From Telopea speciosissima (taxonomy: Eukaryota; Streptophyta; Magnoliopsida; Proteales; Proteaceae): DNA of 64,000 nt. Positions 14,286 through 30,619 of this stretch are shown here, one piece after another. Made by a program: the position numbers and the translations under genes. The stretch lies in the NCBI RefSeq assembly GCF_018873765.1, contig NC_057924.1:1054001-1118000 (forward strand), in the 5' to 3' direction. Position 1 is the stretch's first letter; each line of letters opens with the position of its first letter. The notes under the pieces were generated by a model. That model was not told the origin of the DNA. It ran no database searches and was given only the letters and a program-made list of their open reading frames with translations.

Positions 14286-15480
14286 TCACCTGAGGTTGTC
14301 CAAGGCTGCCAAACACTGAATAACACTGAAATAGAGTGTCCCATATTGCCACATAAGCTCAGATGCCCTATCACAAGCAACATGTCATATGACTATCAAG
14401 TGTCAAAAATACCCCTGTGAGTTGTATCAACACTCCACGGACCTCTTTGATTGACATAATCACCAAAATACCTCTGGATGCTCACTGTCTTCTTTCTAGG
14501 ACATATTACTATATAAAGTTATAAAAATGCCCCTACAATATTGTCCATTCCTGTAAATGACAAATTTGCCCCTGGATGACTTCCAACCACTGTGGGGCCT
14601 CTGTGTATGCTGCCAAACCCTTGTAATGATGTCGCTGCCACTGTAAACATTGTAAAAACTACTTGGGATGTTAGGACACTGTCCAATCACTGCCTGTAGT
14701 ACCAGAAGTCTGCCAACTCATCCAGAATGTTGCCTGAACTATCCTGACTTCTATAATTGCCCTGGACTGCCACTGAACACTGTATCTCACAGTGATGCAC
14801 TAATACGCATTGTGTTGACAACAACAACAACACACATGCACTGTGTTGACAACAATGACAACCAACACATAAGCACTGCTATCTGCACTATGTGTTAATG
14901 TGTTTAACAAACCTTGTCTATAATACGATCATCGAACTTGACTCCGAATGCAACCTACCAATCTGATTTGTCCACAACATAATTAGCATAGAAGGTGCCA
15001 TACATTCCAAGCATTTGCATAGAAAGCTCATCTGAACTGGGATAAGCTCCAATACACATCAAGTGCTAGCAACTGGTATACTCTTGAGCTGTACAAACCT
15101 CATGAGCTACTCACTAGAGTTCAAACAGCCTCCATCAACTTAAAGAACCTGTTTCTTGGACTCAGAAATGAAACGAAGAATCTGTTCTAAAAGCTACTGG
15201 TTGGGGGACTGAGATTGGGAAGATCAAGCAACCCCATCTCTCCATAATAGTTGTGTTAGGTAATGCTTTACAATTTAGTGTTTACATTTTACAATTTTTG
15301 TTTAGTATTTAACTATCTATTAATTTACCAAAAAAAGTCTAATTATATATTGAATGAAAGTATTTAAAACTTTAAGTTTAGGACTAAGTTTTTTAATTCA
15401 AAGAAAAGTCTAATAGGCAATTGAGTATGAAACAAACCAATACCCAATCACTTGTGTCTCGTTTTTTTAATGCATAGGAG
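14286..15480. other. Unassigned B-unit-specific stretch
   Basis: There is no counterpart in the A unit. The sequence is AC-rich in places (a run of ACAACA near 14818-14860) and reads like degraded repeat DNA. A purine-rich tract near 15200 is the only other notable feature. No coding frame of interest is seen. Confidence 0.35.
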
Positions 15481-15481
15481 G

Positions 15482-15683
15482 ATGACAAAAAAGTAGGGCT
15501 AGTCAGGGTCAATCAGGGCCAACCTGGCCCAGCTCGGCCCAATTAGTGTCAATCAGGGCCGGGCTGGGCTAGGTTGAACTTGAACCTGCCGACAGGGTTG
15601 GACTTGGGCTGAGCTAAGAGAACTCAGGGTTGGGCTAGGGTTTTAAAAAACCCAGCAAAACTCAGCCTAGTTTCACCCCTAGT
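15482..15683. repeat. hAT-type MITE-like repeat with GGGCTGGGCTAGG motifs
   Basis: On the minus strand the right edge reads CTAGGGGTGAAACTAGGC, resembling the TAGGGGTG end of plant hAT derivatives. The body is built of repeated GGGCC/CAGGGC words like the element at 3625-3830. A second such edge (CTAAGGGTGTCAAATGG on the minus strand) is at about 16093-16109. Target duplications are not evident. Confidence 0.4.
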
Positions 15684-16211
15684 TGATAGCTCTTAGAGCC
15701 AGGAGGTTTTAACGATTCAATCGGTCTGGTTATGATTTTCGATTCAATTTAGGATACAATATGTCAAACTGAAACCGAATAATTTTTATAACCTCAGATC
15801 AAAACGAATCAAATCTGTTCAGTTTTACTATTCATATTCATCTTTTGTATTCGTTTTCCATTTGATTGAATACAATATAATTTCTCCCACATAACATGGA
15901 TATGAAAAATAAAATTAAAGGGTTCAAAGGTGAAACCAATATTACAAACCGCTTGTCAACCGAATAACGAAAACCGAATAGAAACTACTTAAACCGCACC
16001 ACATATAAAACGATTCTAATTTTGAGTGATTCTTATCCAGTGCAGCTTTGATTTCGATCTTGCAAAATGTGCACCAAACCGGACCTACACCATTTGACAC
16101 CCTTAGGTTTTTTTGACATAGCTTTTGGGTAAAGGAACAACACATTGTAATTCCTTCTCACAATCTCTCTCCTTGTTAAACATGTGAGTCTCTTTCTTCT
16201 CCTAATTAAAT

Positions 16212-16400
16212 ATATGCTCCAGCTTGAACTTACCTAATTCCGTGGAAGAGATTAAATCTTCTTGAAGAGGACTTCCTAGAACTACAGAGTCTGTATCCGT
16301 ATAGTAACAGTCGAGTCTGGAAATGAATGGGTATTCACTCCGCCTTACAGCCTTGCTTCCCATTGTAATTGCCATTGTAGCACGTGTGTGGCCCAGCCCA
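16212..16400 (-). pseudogene. Fossil fragment of protein-primed family-B DNA polymerase (mitochondrial-plasmid type)
   Basis: About 60 residues on the minus strand include CYYTDTDSVVLGSPL followed by ELGKFKLEHIF. YxDTDS is motif C of family-B DNA polymerases, and the following LGKFKLE block is typical of polymerases of plant mitochondrial linear plasmids. The stretch RATMAITMGSKA lies upstream. Only this piece is present and it is a broken relic. It is most simply a nuclear insertion of mitochondrial-plasmid DNA. A fragment of a polymerase-bearing virus-like element is the alternative. It lies in a part of the gene B unit that has no counterpart in the A unit. Confidence 0.65.
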
Positions 16401-16872
16401 TAAGGGCCATGCAGATTTGACGTCATCCTCACCTTCCTCCAGTATATCATTGGCAGCTTTTCACAGAGAAAAGTTCTTTGAGGAGGAGTGTACCGCCCAC
16501 ACCTAGACACAAGGGGAGGAGTGGGGGGGGGGGAGGGCAAAATGATTGCCCTAAACTCCATGAAAGACGGAAATCCCACCCCATGATGCCAACATGCATG
16601 CACTCATTGGTCCCCATGCAGACATATGTATCGCCACACTCCCCCATAGAGAATGCTGAATCTTTTTTCAGTGTGTAATTGTCTTAGTGTATAAGATGTC
16701 AATATAAACTAGTGGTGTGTATATTATTTTCCTTTTGGGGGAAAATGTTCTCTCCACTAACATAGTGGGAATTTTTTCCCATGTACTCTTACATAACTAA
16801 CATACGCTCTGTCTCATCCTCTATTTAGGCTCTCCTTCCTAACCTTATGGGTTCCCAATTGATGAAATTGAT
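16401..16872. other. Non-coding stretch with homopurine/G tract
   Basis: It contains a G run at 16523-16534 inside GGGGAGGAGTGG-rich sequence and two copies of a motif like CCCCAYRSAGA. No gene is seen. The duplication shared with 4104 onward starts at 16873. Confidence 0.35.
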
Positions 16873-18695
16873 TCACGAATGCTGATTGGAGTGGTGCGAA
16901 AAAAATTCCCTCATGAGGGTAGCATGGGAAACCCTAGTCCAACCAACCAAAGAAAGAGTTTTCTATCCAGTAGTGTGGCCCTTGCACCAGCACGAGGCCA
17001 ATGAGAACACATGAGAAAGCATGAATAGGGGGTGGAGAAAAAAAAATGGGAAGGAAAAAATAAAAGAGGAGAAAATTTTTAATTTTTTTAATTCATCCAC
17101 TTTGAAAGGTTCACCCTCAAATCTAAAATCATCATTACTTCTCCAATTTATGATAAAGGTCTAAATGCCCTTCATTGGTCCATGGTACTTATCCAAAGAT
17201 ATTGATCGCCATTAGTGGGCGACATATGGCAAAAGTGAATCGGACGGCTATGTTGGAAAAGTTAAATTCATTTCTCTTCAGGCTAGAGCTCCGCGTGTTT
17301 TTTTCTGTTTTGAAAACTTTTTTGATTAGGGTCTCTGCGTCGACGTTTCCAGTCGCTGTATCTTTCTGTTGTTGGGAATTGATTGTCATTGTGTAAACCC
17401 CTTAAAAAAATAGTATAACCACAGTATAACAACAAAAAAATCCGAGTTATTGCGTGATTTAGAAGAGAATAAAGAAAACCCAGATGGAAGAAGTAAATAA
17501 TGAAATTTTGAGTTTAAAATTGGATTGTAATATGAAAGAAACTGTAGATTAGCACCTTCTTGAACTTTCTTTTGCAGTCTTCACACAGTGGATCGATACT
17601 TCAAGATGTTGAGATTGGTGAACATGAAAAAGCATGGTTATGGGTAAGAAGCAATGCTTGCAGGTCCATTCCCATTCCCATATGTTATTGTATGGCTTTG
17701 TCTTCGTCATCTTCATCAAATAAAGGGATCTTTGCGGGTTTGCCTTATGAACAGGTGTTTATTTTTTTTTACCATTTATCTAATCCTCTGTATTGTGAGT
17801 GCAGAGTGCAAGTTTATTTTTTTTTGTGGGAATAGGGGATCTCATAAGTTTTCAGGTGAATTCCAGGTCTGTTTATCTTGATCTATCTCTTCTAATTTTC
17901 AAGAAAAGTTCAGATTTTTCTACATATACTTGCGCCTCCCTTATTTTCAGATATATTGGGAATACTGCTTGGATCAGTTTAAAAGTAGATATATAAGCTT
18001 CTTGTTGTTTTATCTCTTGCATTTTAGTTTGGATTTCGGAGATTTCGCAAACATATTATATTGTTAAGGACAAACACTTGAATAGAAAAGTAGGTGTTTT
18101 GGATAAAAACTAGCCTCAAGGCGACCTAAGATAGTCCCACATCATTGAGTGAAGGGAAGACTAGTTTATACAAGGATTGGAGTCCTCACTCCCCCATAAG
18201 GCCTTTTTAAAACTGTGAGGACAACATTAATTAAGCTAGCTTTTAATTTGTGGACAATTTGGAAGAATTAATCAGATAATTAATTGTGTTTGCAAACCTC
18301 TAGTTTCATCATTTGGAGATGTCAGTGAAAGGTAATACAAATAAAAACTTATGAATGGAGTTCCTGGTTTTTTTTTTTTAATGAGATGATGGAGATCATT
18401 TTATGAGCTACCAATGATCCGGCAGAGGAATTTTTTCAATCAAATGAAGCATAATGTACAAATTTCACTAGTCTTGTCTTCACAGGTATACAACTTAATG
18501 AGATGGTCAAGAATAACTGTAAGATAGACGGTAGATCAATACCTCTGCTTCTGGATTGGGAGGAGGGTTGAAAGCAGTGTCGTTGTGTCTTTGAGATTAA
18601 GAACGAAGGATGATATCCTAATGTATTACTGGATGAATAGGCCATTTAATCTCTCTCATATCATTTAAGTAGATAAGAGAAACCTGAAACTCTCT
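16873..18695. repeat. 3' flank of gene B, duplicate of 4104-5913
   Basis: It is nearly co-linear with the gene A flank, including the leader-like TAGGGTCTCTGCGTCGACG, the exon-like block near 17575-17800 and the spacer repeat from about 17840. The exon-like block reads open in a different frame from the A copy, so it is not supported as a protein-coding exon. Confidence 0.6.
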
Positions 18696-23089
<4,394 letters not shown>

Positions 23090-23157
23090 TGGTTCTCTGT
23101 GGATTTGCTTCTCCTTCCCCTGTTTTTAATAGCTCTGCTTCAACAAGGAAGCAATTC

Positions 23158-23164
23158 TTATATA
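23158..23164 (-). promoter_or_regulatory. TATA box of gene B
   Basis: TATATAA on the minus strand, about 70 bp upstream of the ATG at 23089, in the same context as gene A. Confidence 0.6.
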
Positions 23165-23365
23165 GAACGGTTTCATTGAAAGCAATTCTCTTATTATTGG
23201 ATTATTCTAGAGAACCGCTTAACCATTGATATGAGAACATCTTAAGAACCGGATCTCACAAAATCATCCTCAAGAAAAGCCATTCCTCAAAACTTAACTT
23301 CCTTAAAAAAAGAAAGTTTAGATTAGATAGAAATCCCATTCCCCATCTAAAAATAGGAACACTAA

Positions 23366-23482
23366 GGCAATGTGTGGTATGCATTCTTGGAATGCGTTTT
23401 AGGTTGATTTCGCATTCTCGGATAATAAAAAATAGTTGTTTTTATCGTCCGACAATGCGAAATCGACCTAGAATGCATACCA
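23366..23482. mobile_element. Tourist-like MITE in the gene B promoter
   Basis: It follows TAA at 23363-23365 and is built of GGTATGCATTCTTGGAATGC and its complement around a GATAATAAAAAATAG centre. The right end has the same shortening as the A copy, so it is an inherited insertion rather than an independent one. Confidence 0.7.
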
Positions 23483-23519
23483 TTAATAAGAGAAAATAAT
23501 ATATAGTTTTTGGGAGAAA

Positions 23520-23691
23520 GAACGGTAACCGGTGCTATGTGTGGGCGTGTACCTGCACCCAGGCACAGCCCGGCACGAAAAGATTGCCACACCTTTTAGA
23601 AAGGTTGACAGGTCCAAGGTGCAGCGGTCTTTTCGTGTCGGAATGTGTCTGGGCACAGGTAAATGCCCACATACAGCACCAGTTAGCGTTC
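23520..23691. repeat. 172-bp palindromic MITE in the gene B promoter
   Basis: GAACGGTAACCGGTGCTATG pairs with the complement of the right edge CAGCACCAGTTAGCGTTC. It is orthologous in position to 10703-10874. Confidence 0.65.
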
Positions 23692-23889
23692 CTTTTCTCA
23701 TATTTTTTAAAAACTCCATCAATATCACTCTGCAGGCTGTATAAACACCAAACTTTAAAGTCTATTGAAATGTGTTGTGATCTCAAGCTTCAATGTTGAA
23801 TCTCGAATCACTTACCAATCACACACTGTTACAGTTGGTTACACTTACAAATCACATACGGTTACAGTTACTTATATTTAGGAATACAT

Positions 23890-25697
23890 CAGTTTTCTTG
23901 GGAAGTACTCTGTCCTGCTGAGTGGATTTTCAGTGTTATTTTTGGTGGATTAATTCCAAGGGGGTTTCAAGTGGATTCTTGGCTTTTTTATCTTGATCTA
24001 TCTCTTCTAATTATCAAGAAAAGTTCACATTATTCTACTAATACTTGCGTCTCCCTTGTTTTCACATATATTTGGGTTAGTTTTTTGACTTAGAATATTG
24101 CTTAGATCAGTTTCAAAGTTGATATATAAGATTCTCTTGTTGTTTTATATCTTGAATTTTGGTTTGATGTTCTGAAAACTATTGGCTGGTATTCAAGTTC
24201 CAGGTTTCAAGGTGAATTCCTGGTTTGTTTTTGATTCCCTTCTAATTTTCAAGAAGAGTTCAGATTTTTCTACATATACTTGCGCCTCCCTTGTTTTCAC
24301 ATATATTTGGGTTAGTTTTTGACTTAGAATACTGCTTGGATCAGTTTAAAAGTTGTTTTATAAGCTTCTTGTTGTTTTATCTCTTGAATTTTAGTTTGAA
24401 CTTCAGAGATTTTGCAGGCATATTCTATTGTTAAGGACAAACTTCTATTCTTAAGGACAAACTAGCCTCAGGGTAACTAAGATAGTCCCACAAGGGTAAG
24501 TGAAGGTTTTTTTTACCCTATTTCAGTCATCTGACTGAAATACCATTTATGCCCAGTTTTAGTCAACAAAGTTGAACAAAAGAACAAGAAAAAATTAATC
24601 CATTGGTCTACTTCCAAAGGTAGTTATAATCGATGAAAAAGATAGGATCATGGGAAGCTACTTAACTACAAGGAGTTGCCACCAACAACTATATAAGAGA
24701 TGTTGATGATAAAGAAGGGATCCACAAATCAATCAAACAAGTCTTTATTTTTATCATTCTTCTTTTTCTTTTACATTTAGTTTTTGCTGGGGTTGGTCCA
24801 GGCCCCAATGTCTCATTGGCCCGTGTTTCAAGAGACATTCATTTAGGTTTTGCTTGGAAAATAACTCCACAACAATAAATCTTTTGTGGCCTGTGTTTCA
24901 GAAGGCATTGTTTGTATTCAGAGTTGACACTCTGTTATCAATAATGCTATCATTTTTCTATCATTCTTCTTCTTGGCATTGCAATCTTTGCATTTTTTAA
25001 AGTCCTTGGATTACCAAGATACTCGTAGAATCCATCATCGTCTGAAGCAAAATCAGAATAGTTTCCTCATTCAACAACGATCTTGAGACCGAATAAATTT
25101 GGAAAAACATTAGGGAAGACTGGTTTATGATTGGAGTCCTCACTCCCTCATAAGGGCTTTGTAAAATCGTGAGGATGATAAAAAATTTGGAAGAATTATT
25201 CGGATAATTAATTTATTCCCAAACCTTTAGTTTCATCATTTGGAAATGTCAGAGAAAGGTAATGCAAATTAAAACTTATGAATGGAGTTCTTTTTTTTTT
25301 TTAATGAGATGATGGAGATTGTGTTCTTGTTTGTATTATCCTTTTTTTCCCCTTTTATTAATATACAAGCTGATCTTTACCTACAAAAAAGGAGATTGTT
25401 TTATGGGATACCAATGATCCGGCAGAGGAATTTATTCAATCAAATGAAGTATAGCATATAACTTTCATTAGTCTTTACTTCACAAAAATACAACTTTATG
25501 AGATGGTCAAGAATAACAGTAAGATTCATGGTAGATCAATATCTATGCTTCTGGATTGGGAGGAGGGAGGGTTGAAAGCTATGTCGTTGTGTTTTGAGAC
25601 TAAGAACGAAGGTTGATGATGCCATACTGTGATACTGGATGAATAGGCCATGCCATCTCTAAAATATCATCTAAGCATATAAGAGAAACTTGAAACT
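23890..25697. repeat. Spacer repeat downstream of gene C with an extra 0.6-kb insertion
   Basis: The array spacer motifs appear from about 23890, with the CTTGATCTATCTCTTC block in two copies (about 23990 and 24230). Between about 24512 and 25094 lies sequence absent from the other spacers. It has a TATA-like ACTATATAAGAG, a T-rich downstream half and GACACTCTGTTATCAATAATG, which is reminiscent of an LTR or a short promoter-bearing insertion. I found no convincing end duplication, so I leave it unclassified. Confidence 0.5.
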
Positions 25698-28600
25698 CTA
25701 CATTGCGGCTGCTGCCTTAACCGCAATCTGACTCTTGACTTGGTGACGGCCATTAGACCATTTAAGCTTGCCAAATACGTAGTCTTTAGCATTACCAGGT
25801 CGCTTAGTCTTGAGGGTTAGTTTAAATGTCTTCTCTTGTCCAACCGAATCGAATGTCAAAATCTGTGGCTCCACCGAAATAGAAATTCCCGGTGGTGGAC
25901 GAATAATGGCCTTGTATGTAGTTGGGGATGACCCAACATTCTTCACTTTCCTCGTCAAAGTGGCGAAGCCGGCGAGGTTTGGAACTGCGATGGATGGGTA
26001 GTTGAAGTCTAGAAGACTGATAGCGGGCTTGGGGCATTTATAAGGCACCCTCGTCTCGGTGAAGAGGCTGATTCGGTCTTCGTTATAGCCAATGCCACAT
26101 AGGAAGTTCAAGTGGTCAGTGGTGTTTAAGTCATAGACCAAACCAGGATCCATGGCACGGTTTGGTTGAACATGTCCAGCTCCATAACTGAAAGGGGTTG
26201 CTTTTATATTCGATGAATTCAGCATTGGTTCCCTTGCATTATCCCTTGTACTTGCTGCACATCACATCGACTATAAAATCACCAACAAAAAACCAAAGAT
26301 AGAAGAAGATTTAGGAGTTTCATGAGGAGGCCTGAATGAAGAGGGTTCATTACTTACCGGTGGTCATGATGGCAGATCTAATGGCGTAGGGGCTCCAATT
26401 AGGGTAGAGTGTCTTGAGGAGGCCACAAACACCAGTGAGGTGAGGGCAAGACATGGACGTCCCTGACTCAGAGTTGAAGGAAATCCGTCTAGTATCGGAA
26501 GGCAAACCTGAGGGAGGTGATGCGTGGCTCCAAGAGGCGATGACGCTCACCCCTGGTCCAGTGATGTCGGGCTTGAGAATCTCGGGAGTCACAATGTTGG
26601 GTCCCTGGGAGGAGAATAAGGCCATTGAAGGTGCTGGCTTGGTTTCAAGCTCCGTCGTGACCGATGAGATGTAAGCTGTGGGTGCTTTTGTCGAGTTGAT
26701 GTACTCGAGCAATGCAATACCTTCCGTGAATGACAAATGCGACGCAGGGAGCATGTGAGCGTCGGCGATCACATCATTCCCTGATAGTATATTGTTAACC
26801 AATATCATCCCCACAGCTCCTGCCGAGAGTACATTCGAACCCTTTTCAACCCTTCCGCTTCCACCACCCCTCAAGCACACTATTATCTTACCCTTTACTA
26901 GCTTTGGGTCTAGCGACGTTGCGTTGCAGAACAAGGCTGACTCAGGCAAAGCTGTCTTCGCTCTCACGGCCTCACCTATCACTAAAGGGTACATTTTCCC
27001 GTCAGAGGGCAGGGAAGTCGGGGAGAGGCTCTGCCCTTTCAACTGCTTATTGTTTCCAAGCTTCACATAGGCCATGAATTGGCGGTCAATGGTGCTGGCG
27101 CCCACTGTAAACAACCAGGGGGTAATGTTGGAGACGGTGCCGGGCGTTGGACCGTCGTTTCCTGCTGAGGCTACCACAAGGATACCGTTCTTTGCAGCGT
27201 GGAATGAACCGATGGCCATGCCATCTCTAAAGTAATCGCGTGGGGAGCTTCCCAGGGAGCAGGAGAGAACGTCGACGCCGTCATGGATGGCAGCATCGAA
27301 AGCGGCGATAATGTCAGCGTCGAAGCACCCTCCTTTCCCGCAAACCTTGTAGGCAGCTACGCGTGCCCTTGGCGATCCTCCCTTCGACGTGCCGTTGCCA
27401 AATCCGAAGACATTGGCATTTTGGACGAAGTTTCCGCCGGCAGTTGATAAGGTATGGGTCCCATGACCATCATCGTCACGTGTGGTATTGTAGGCGTTCT
27501 CTAGGCCAACCACTGTTGCGGCACCTTTGTGAAAGGCCTTGGCGCCAATCAGCTTCCTGGATACTCCATTTAGCCAAAAAAATGAATCAATAAGTAATGC
27601 ATAATTAATTAATTAACTAATTAAATAATGGAAAAAAGAAGGCGTCAGGCTCCTCTCCAATGAGGAATCCGCCCACTGAGTGCCCAATGAGGCAACTGAC
27701 GTCTGGGCTAATTTGCACACATGCCGGTGCACACTCGGGGATGTTCATTGGAGAGTAGGTGGATCTAAAAAAGAAGCCCAAGTGTAGATTACAAGGTAAT
27801 GAGATGTGCAATTAGGGGTGTCAATTGGTCCGATTTTGGGCTATCGGTTCGGTTTCTTAATGGTTCCGATCCTAAGGAGTCAGGACCAGAACTGAACTAA
27901 TAATCTAATCGGTTCCAAACACGAGATCCCAGTCCTATAAGAAACATCCACAATAAGCTAATAGAGGTCCGAAATGCCTTCCATAGTTTCCAAACACCCA
28001 TTCAAGTGCAATGACGATTAGTGATGTGAGAGAATACAAATCTACTTCGTTGTGGGTGAAGGGAAATTAAATCCTTGGACCTTGATAGTGATAGAAAAGC
28101 ATAATAATAATCACCTGAAAAGTGGGGAGAAGTGGAGGAAAAAGAAGAGAGAAAGGGACCCGACCTGTTACAACGAACTCCGTCAGGGGTGGTGTCTGTA
28201 CAACCTCCTTTCCACCTTGATGGAATGTGTCCATACCCCTTGTCGCTAAAGCTCTTTGATTCTGGCCATACACCTTAACCACAATCAAGGTATATCAACA
28301 GATATAGATTAGAAAAATAGGGTCAGAAAATAATGGGAAAGAATACAATACAAAATTATAAGCTATATCAATTCAAGTCTGAATCAATTCCCGTACATGG
28401 AGAGTAACGACTTTAGGTACTATTTCGTGACGACCTATTTTTTTTCTTCCACAAATACCCCTCTAAACACTTAATGGTAACATGGAGAGGCAATTGTGGA
28501 AGCAAAAGGACATATATCGTCACCAAGTTGTATGTAAAGTTTCACGTATTTGGAGTTGATTCAGACTCAATTCAAATCCTAAGATTCCAACGAACTTACC

Positions 28601-29412
28601 AGTATCAAGGTTCCCAATAATTGTATCTTCCCCAAATCTAGCCTTCTCCCATAGCGATCCAGATTGAACTGCACCATTTTTCTCCAGTCCAAGAAAATCC
28701 CACGACCGTGTTGTATGTAATTGATGTGCTCTGTTTGGGAAGACTGATATGACCTTGGGATGCTCTGCAATATTGATTGAAGAGCAAGCGATGATGAAGA
28801 TGAAGAACACCCATTAAAATTAAAATGATAAAAATTAAGAACAGATGATGATGATGATGAGTGATGATCGATGCTTCGTACTTGCGATCTCAGCTGCTTT
28901 CTCTTCTTCAAGGGTCGCAGCAAAACCATTGATGTGTTTTGTGTAGCAGTAAATAATCGATTCTTTGGCCGCCTCAGGGCTGTGTTTGGGAAGAGAAGGG
29001 AAGGAGTGGTTGTGTGGAGAATAAGATATTAAACAAGAGTAGTTCAATTCCCAAGAATAAAGAAGAGATTTTGCAATCAATTTCTGTAAGAAAAAAAGAA
29101 AGTTCCCATTTCTTAATTACCTTCCAACGTAATCTGCCAGAAACTCGTAATGAGACTGTTCCGCTAGATCAAGATGATTTTGTGTGATTTCCGGACCATG
29201 TGAATGTGATCCCAAGTACACCACATAAGACTGCAACATTAGTGAGTAATTAAAATATGGGTTATCAGAATTAATTTACTCAAAAAGAAGAAGAAGAACA
29301 ACAACAACAACAATAAGAGAAAGCTTGCCTTTTTGACAGCGAACGTGGGTCTCTGCAACATGGAGAAAAGCAAGACAGGAAGAAGGAAAAGAGGAAGTCT
29401 TGAGAACCCCAT
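25698..29412 (-). CDS. Subtilisin-like serine protease, SBT5.3/AIR3-like (gene C)
   Basis: Exons are 29412-29329, 29230-29121, 28979-28882, 28764-28600, 28273-28165, 27556-26358 and 26254-25698 (2322 nt, 773 aa, open). The signal peptide starts MGFSRL, one residue shorter than in A. I9 propeptide is followed by Asp151, His220 ([11 protein letters not shown]), Asn322, Ser556, a PA insert with [12 protein letters not shown] and an Fn3-like tail ending AVKAAAAM. Exon 5 has DKGYGH where the others have a Pro after YG. Introns 4 (326 bp) and 5 (608 bp) are shorter than in A/B, but intron 5 has the same hAT-like remnant, grouping A, B and C. First intron donor is GC. Predicted secreted protease; substrate unknown. 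Confidence 0.92.
27813..27930. repeat. hAT-like MITE remnant in intron 5 of gene C
   Basis: It begins TAGGGGTGTCAATTGG and continues through TATCGGTTCGGTTTC. It is the best preserved of the three intron-5 copies. Confidence 0.45.
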
Positions 29413-29481
29413 TTGTTCTCTGTAAATTTGCTCCTCCTTCCCCTGTTTTTAAAGCTCTGCTTCAACAAGGAAGCAATTCTC

Positions 29482-29489
29482 ATATATAA
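29482..29489 (-). promoter_or_regulatory. TATA box of gene C
   Basis: TTATATAT on the minus strand, about 70 bp upstream of the ATG at 29412, in the context aligned with genes A and B. Confidence 0.5.
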
Positions 29490-29716
29490 CGGTTTAATTG
29501 AAAGCAATTCTCTTATTATGGATTATTCTAGAGAACGGCTTAACCATTGATATGACAACAACACCTTAAGAACCGGATCTCACAAAATCATCCTCAAAAA
29601 AAGGCATTCCTCAAACTGTTGATAATTTTGTTAGCCATCAAATCTTAAATTCCTTAAAAAAAGAAAGTTGAGATCAGATAGAAATCACATTCCCCATCTA
29701 AAAATAGGAACACTTG

Positions 29717-29842
29717 GGCAATGTTTGCTATGCATTCTTGGAATGCGTTATAGGTTGATTTCGCATTCTCGGATGATAAAAAATAGTTGTTTTTATTGCC
29801 TGACAATGCGAAATCGACCTAGAATGCTTACCAAACATAGCC
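29717..29842. mobile_element. Tourist-like MITE in the gene C promoter
   Basis: GCTATGCATTCTTGGAATGC pairs with the right arm ending CTTACCAAACATAGCC, followed by TAA at 29843-29845. It keeps the right end that the A and B copies have lost. Confidence 0.7.
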
Positions 29843-29887
29843 TAAAACTGTTGGTAAGAGAAAATAATATATAGTTTTTGGGAGAAA

Positions 29888-29985
29888 GAACACTAACCGG
29901 TGCTGTGTGTGGGCGTTTACCTACACCCAGACATACCCCGGAGCGAAAAGATAGCCACACCCACACACAACACCAGTTAGCGTTC
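29888..29985. repeat. Internally deleted palindromic MITE, gene C promoter
   Basis: The two edges (GAACACTAACCGGTGCTG and ACACCAGTTAGCGTTC) match the 172-bp elements of A and B, but most of the centre and right arm is missing. Confidence 0.55.
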
Positions 29986-30143
29986 CTTTTCCCATATATA
30001 TATTTAAACTCCATCAATATCACTCTGCAGTCTGTAGGAAAATCGACCTTTAAAGACCATTGAAATCTGTTCTGATCCCAAGCTTCAATGTTGAATCTCG
30101 AATCACTTACCAATCACATACAGTTACAGTAAGTTATACTTAG

Positions 30144-30247
30144 GTGATGACATGTGTCCTTTTGTCTTTCATAAATTTCCCTCCATGTATTCTTAATGGC
30201 AACATGAAGGGCATTCATGAAAGAGAAAATACACATGTCATCTCCTA
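30144..30247. repeat. Hairpin MITE (ATGACATGTGTC family), upstream of gene C
   Basis: GATGACATGTGTCCTTTTG and the downstream AAATACACATGTCATC are inverted, with CATAAATTTCCC / GGGCATTCATG also pairing. Further copies are at about 37201-37303, 45785-45885 and 61512-61650. The wider 340-bp block up to about 30490 recurs in those spacers. Confidence 0.5.
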
Positions 30248-30619
30248 ACCATACTTGAAGTGTACATATCCAGATAGATGATACAAACTCGAAAGTTAGA
30301 AACCATCAGTCTTCTATTGTTTCATTTTTGCCACATAAATTCTATGGGAAAGTTTTACTTTACTAACGAATCTAAGACCATCATTACTCCCCTCTATATA
30401 TTGAAGGTCCGAAAATGCCCTTCACTATTCGGTTTACGTCCATCTAAGCACAATGATGACCATCGTTCAAGGAAAACTCGGTCCTAAATATTTTACATTT
30501 GCTATATTCTCTCTTTCTAAATAACGTTTATCCTTCTCGCTTAACAGATTTGATAATTGAGGTCTCTGATCAGTTTGATTATTCTGATCTTTTACGTTTA
30601 TCATTCTCGCTTGACGTTT

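Noticed and set aside
16478-16678. Gly-rich plus-strand ORF around the G tract
   Set aside because: Low-complexity translation with no homology pattern; part of a repeat.
26453-26674. Plus-strand frames such as [10 protein letters not shown], recurring in every gene copy
   Set aside because: They recur only because exon 6 is duplicated; they are antisense shadows of the catalytic Ser region.
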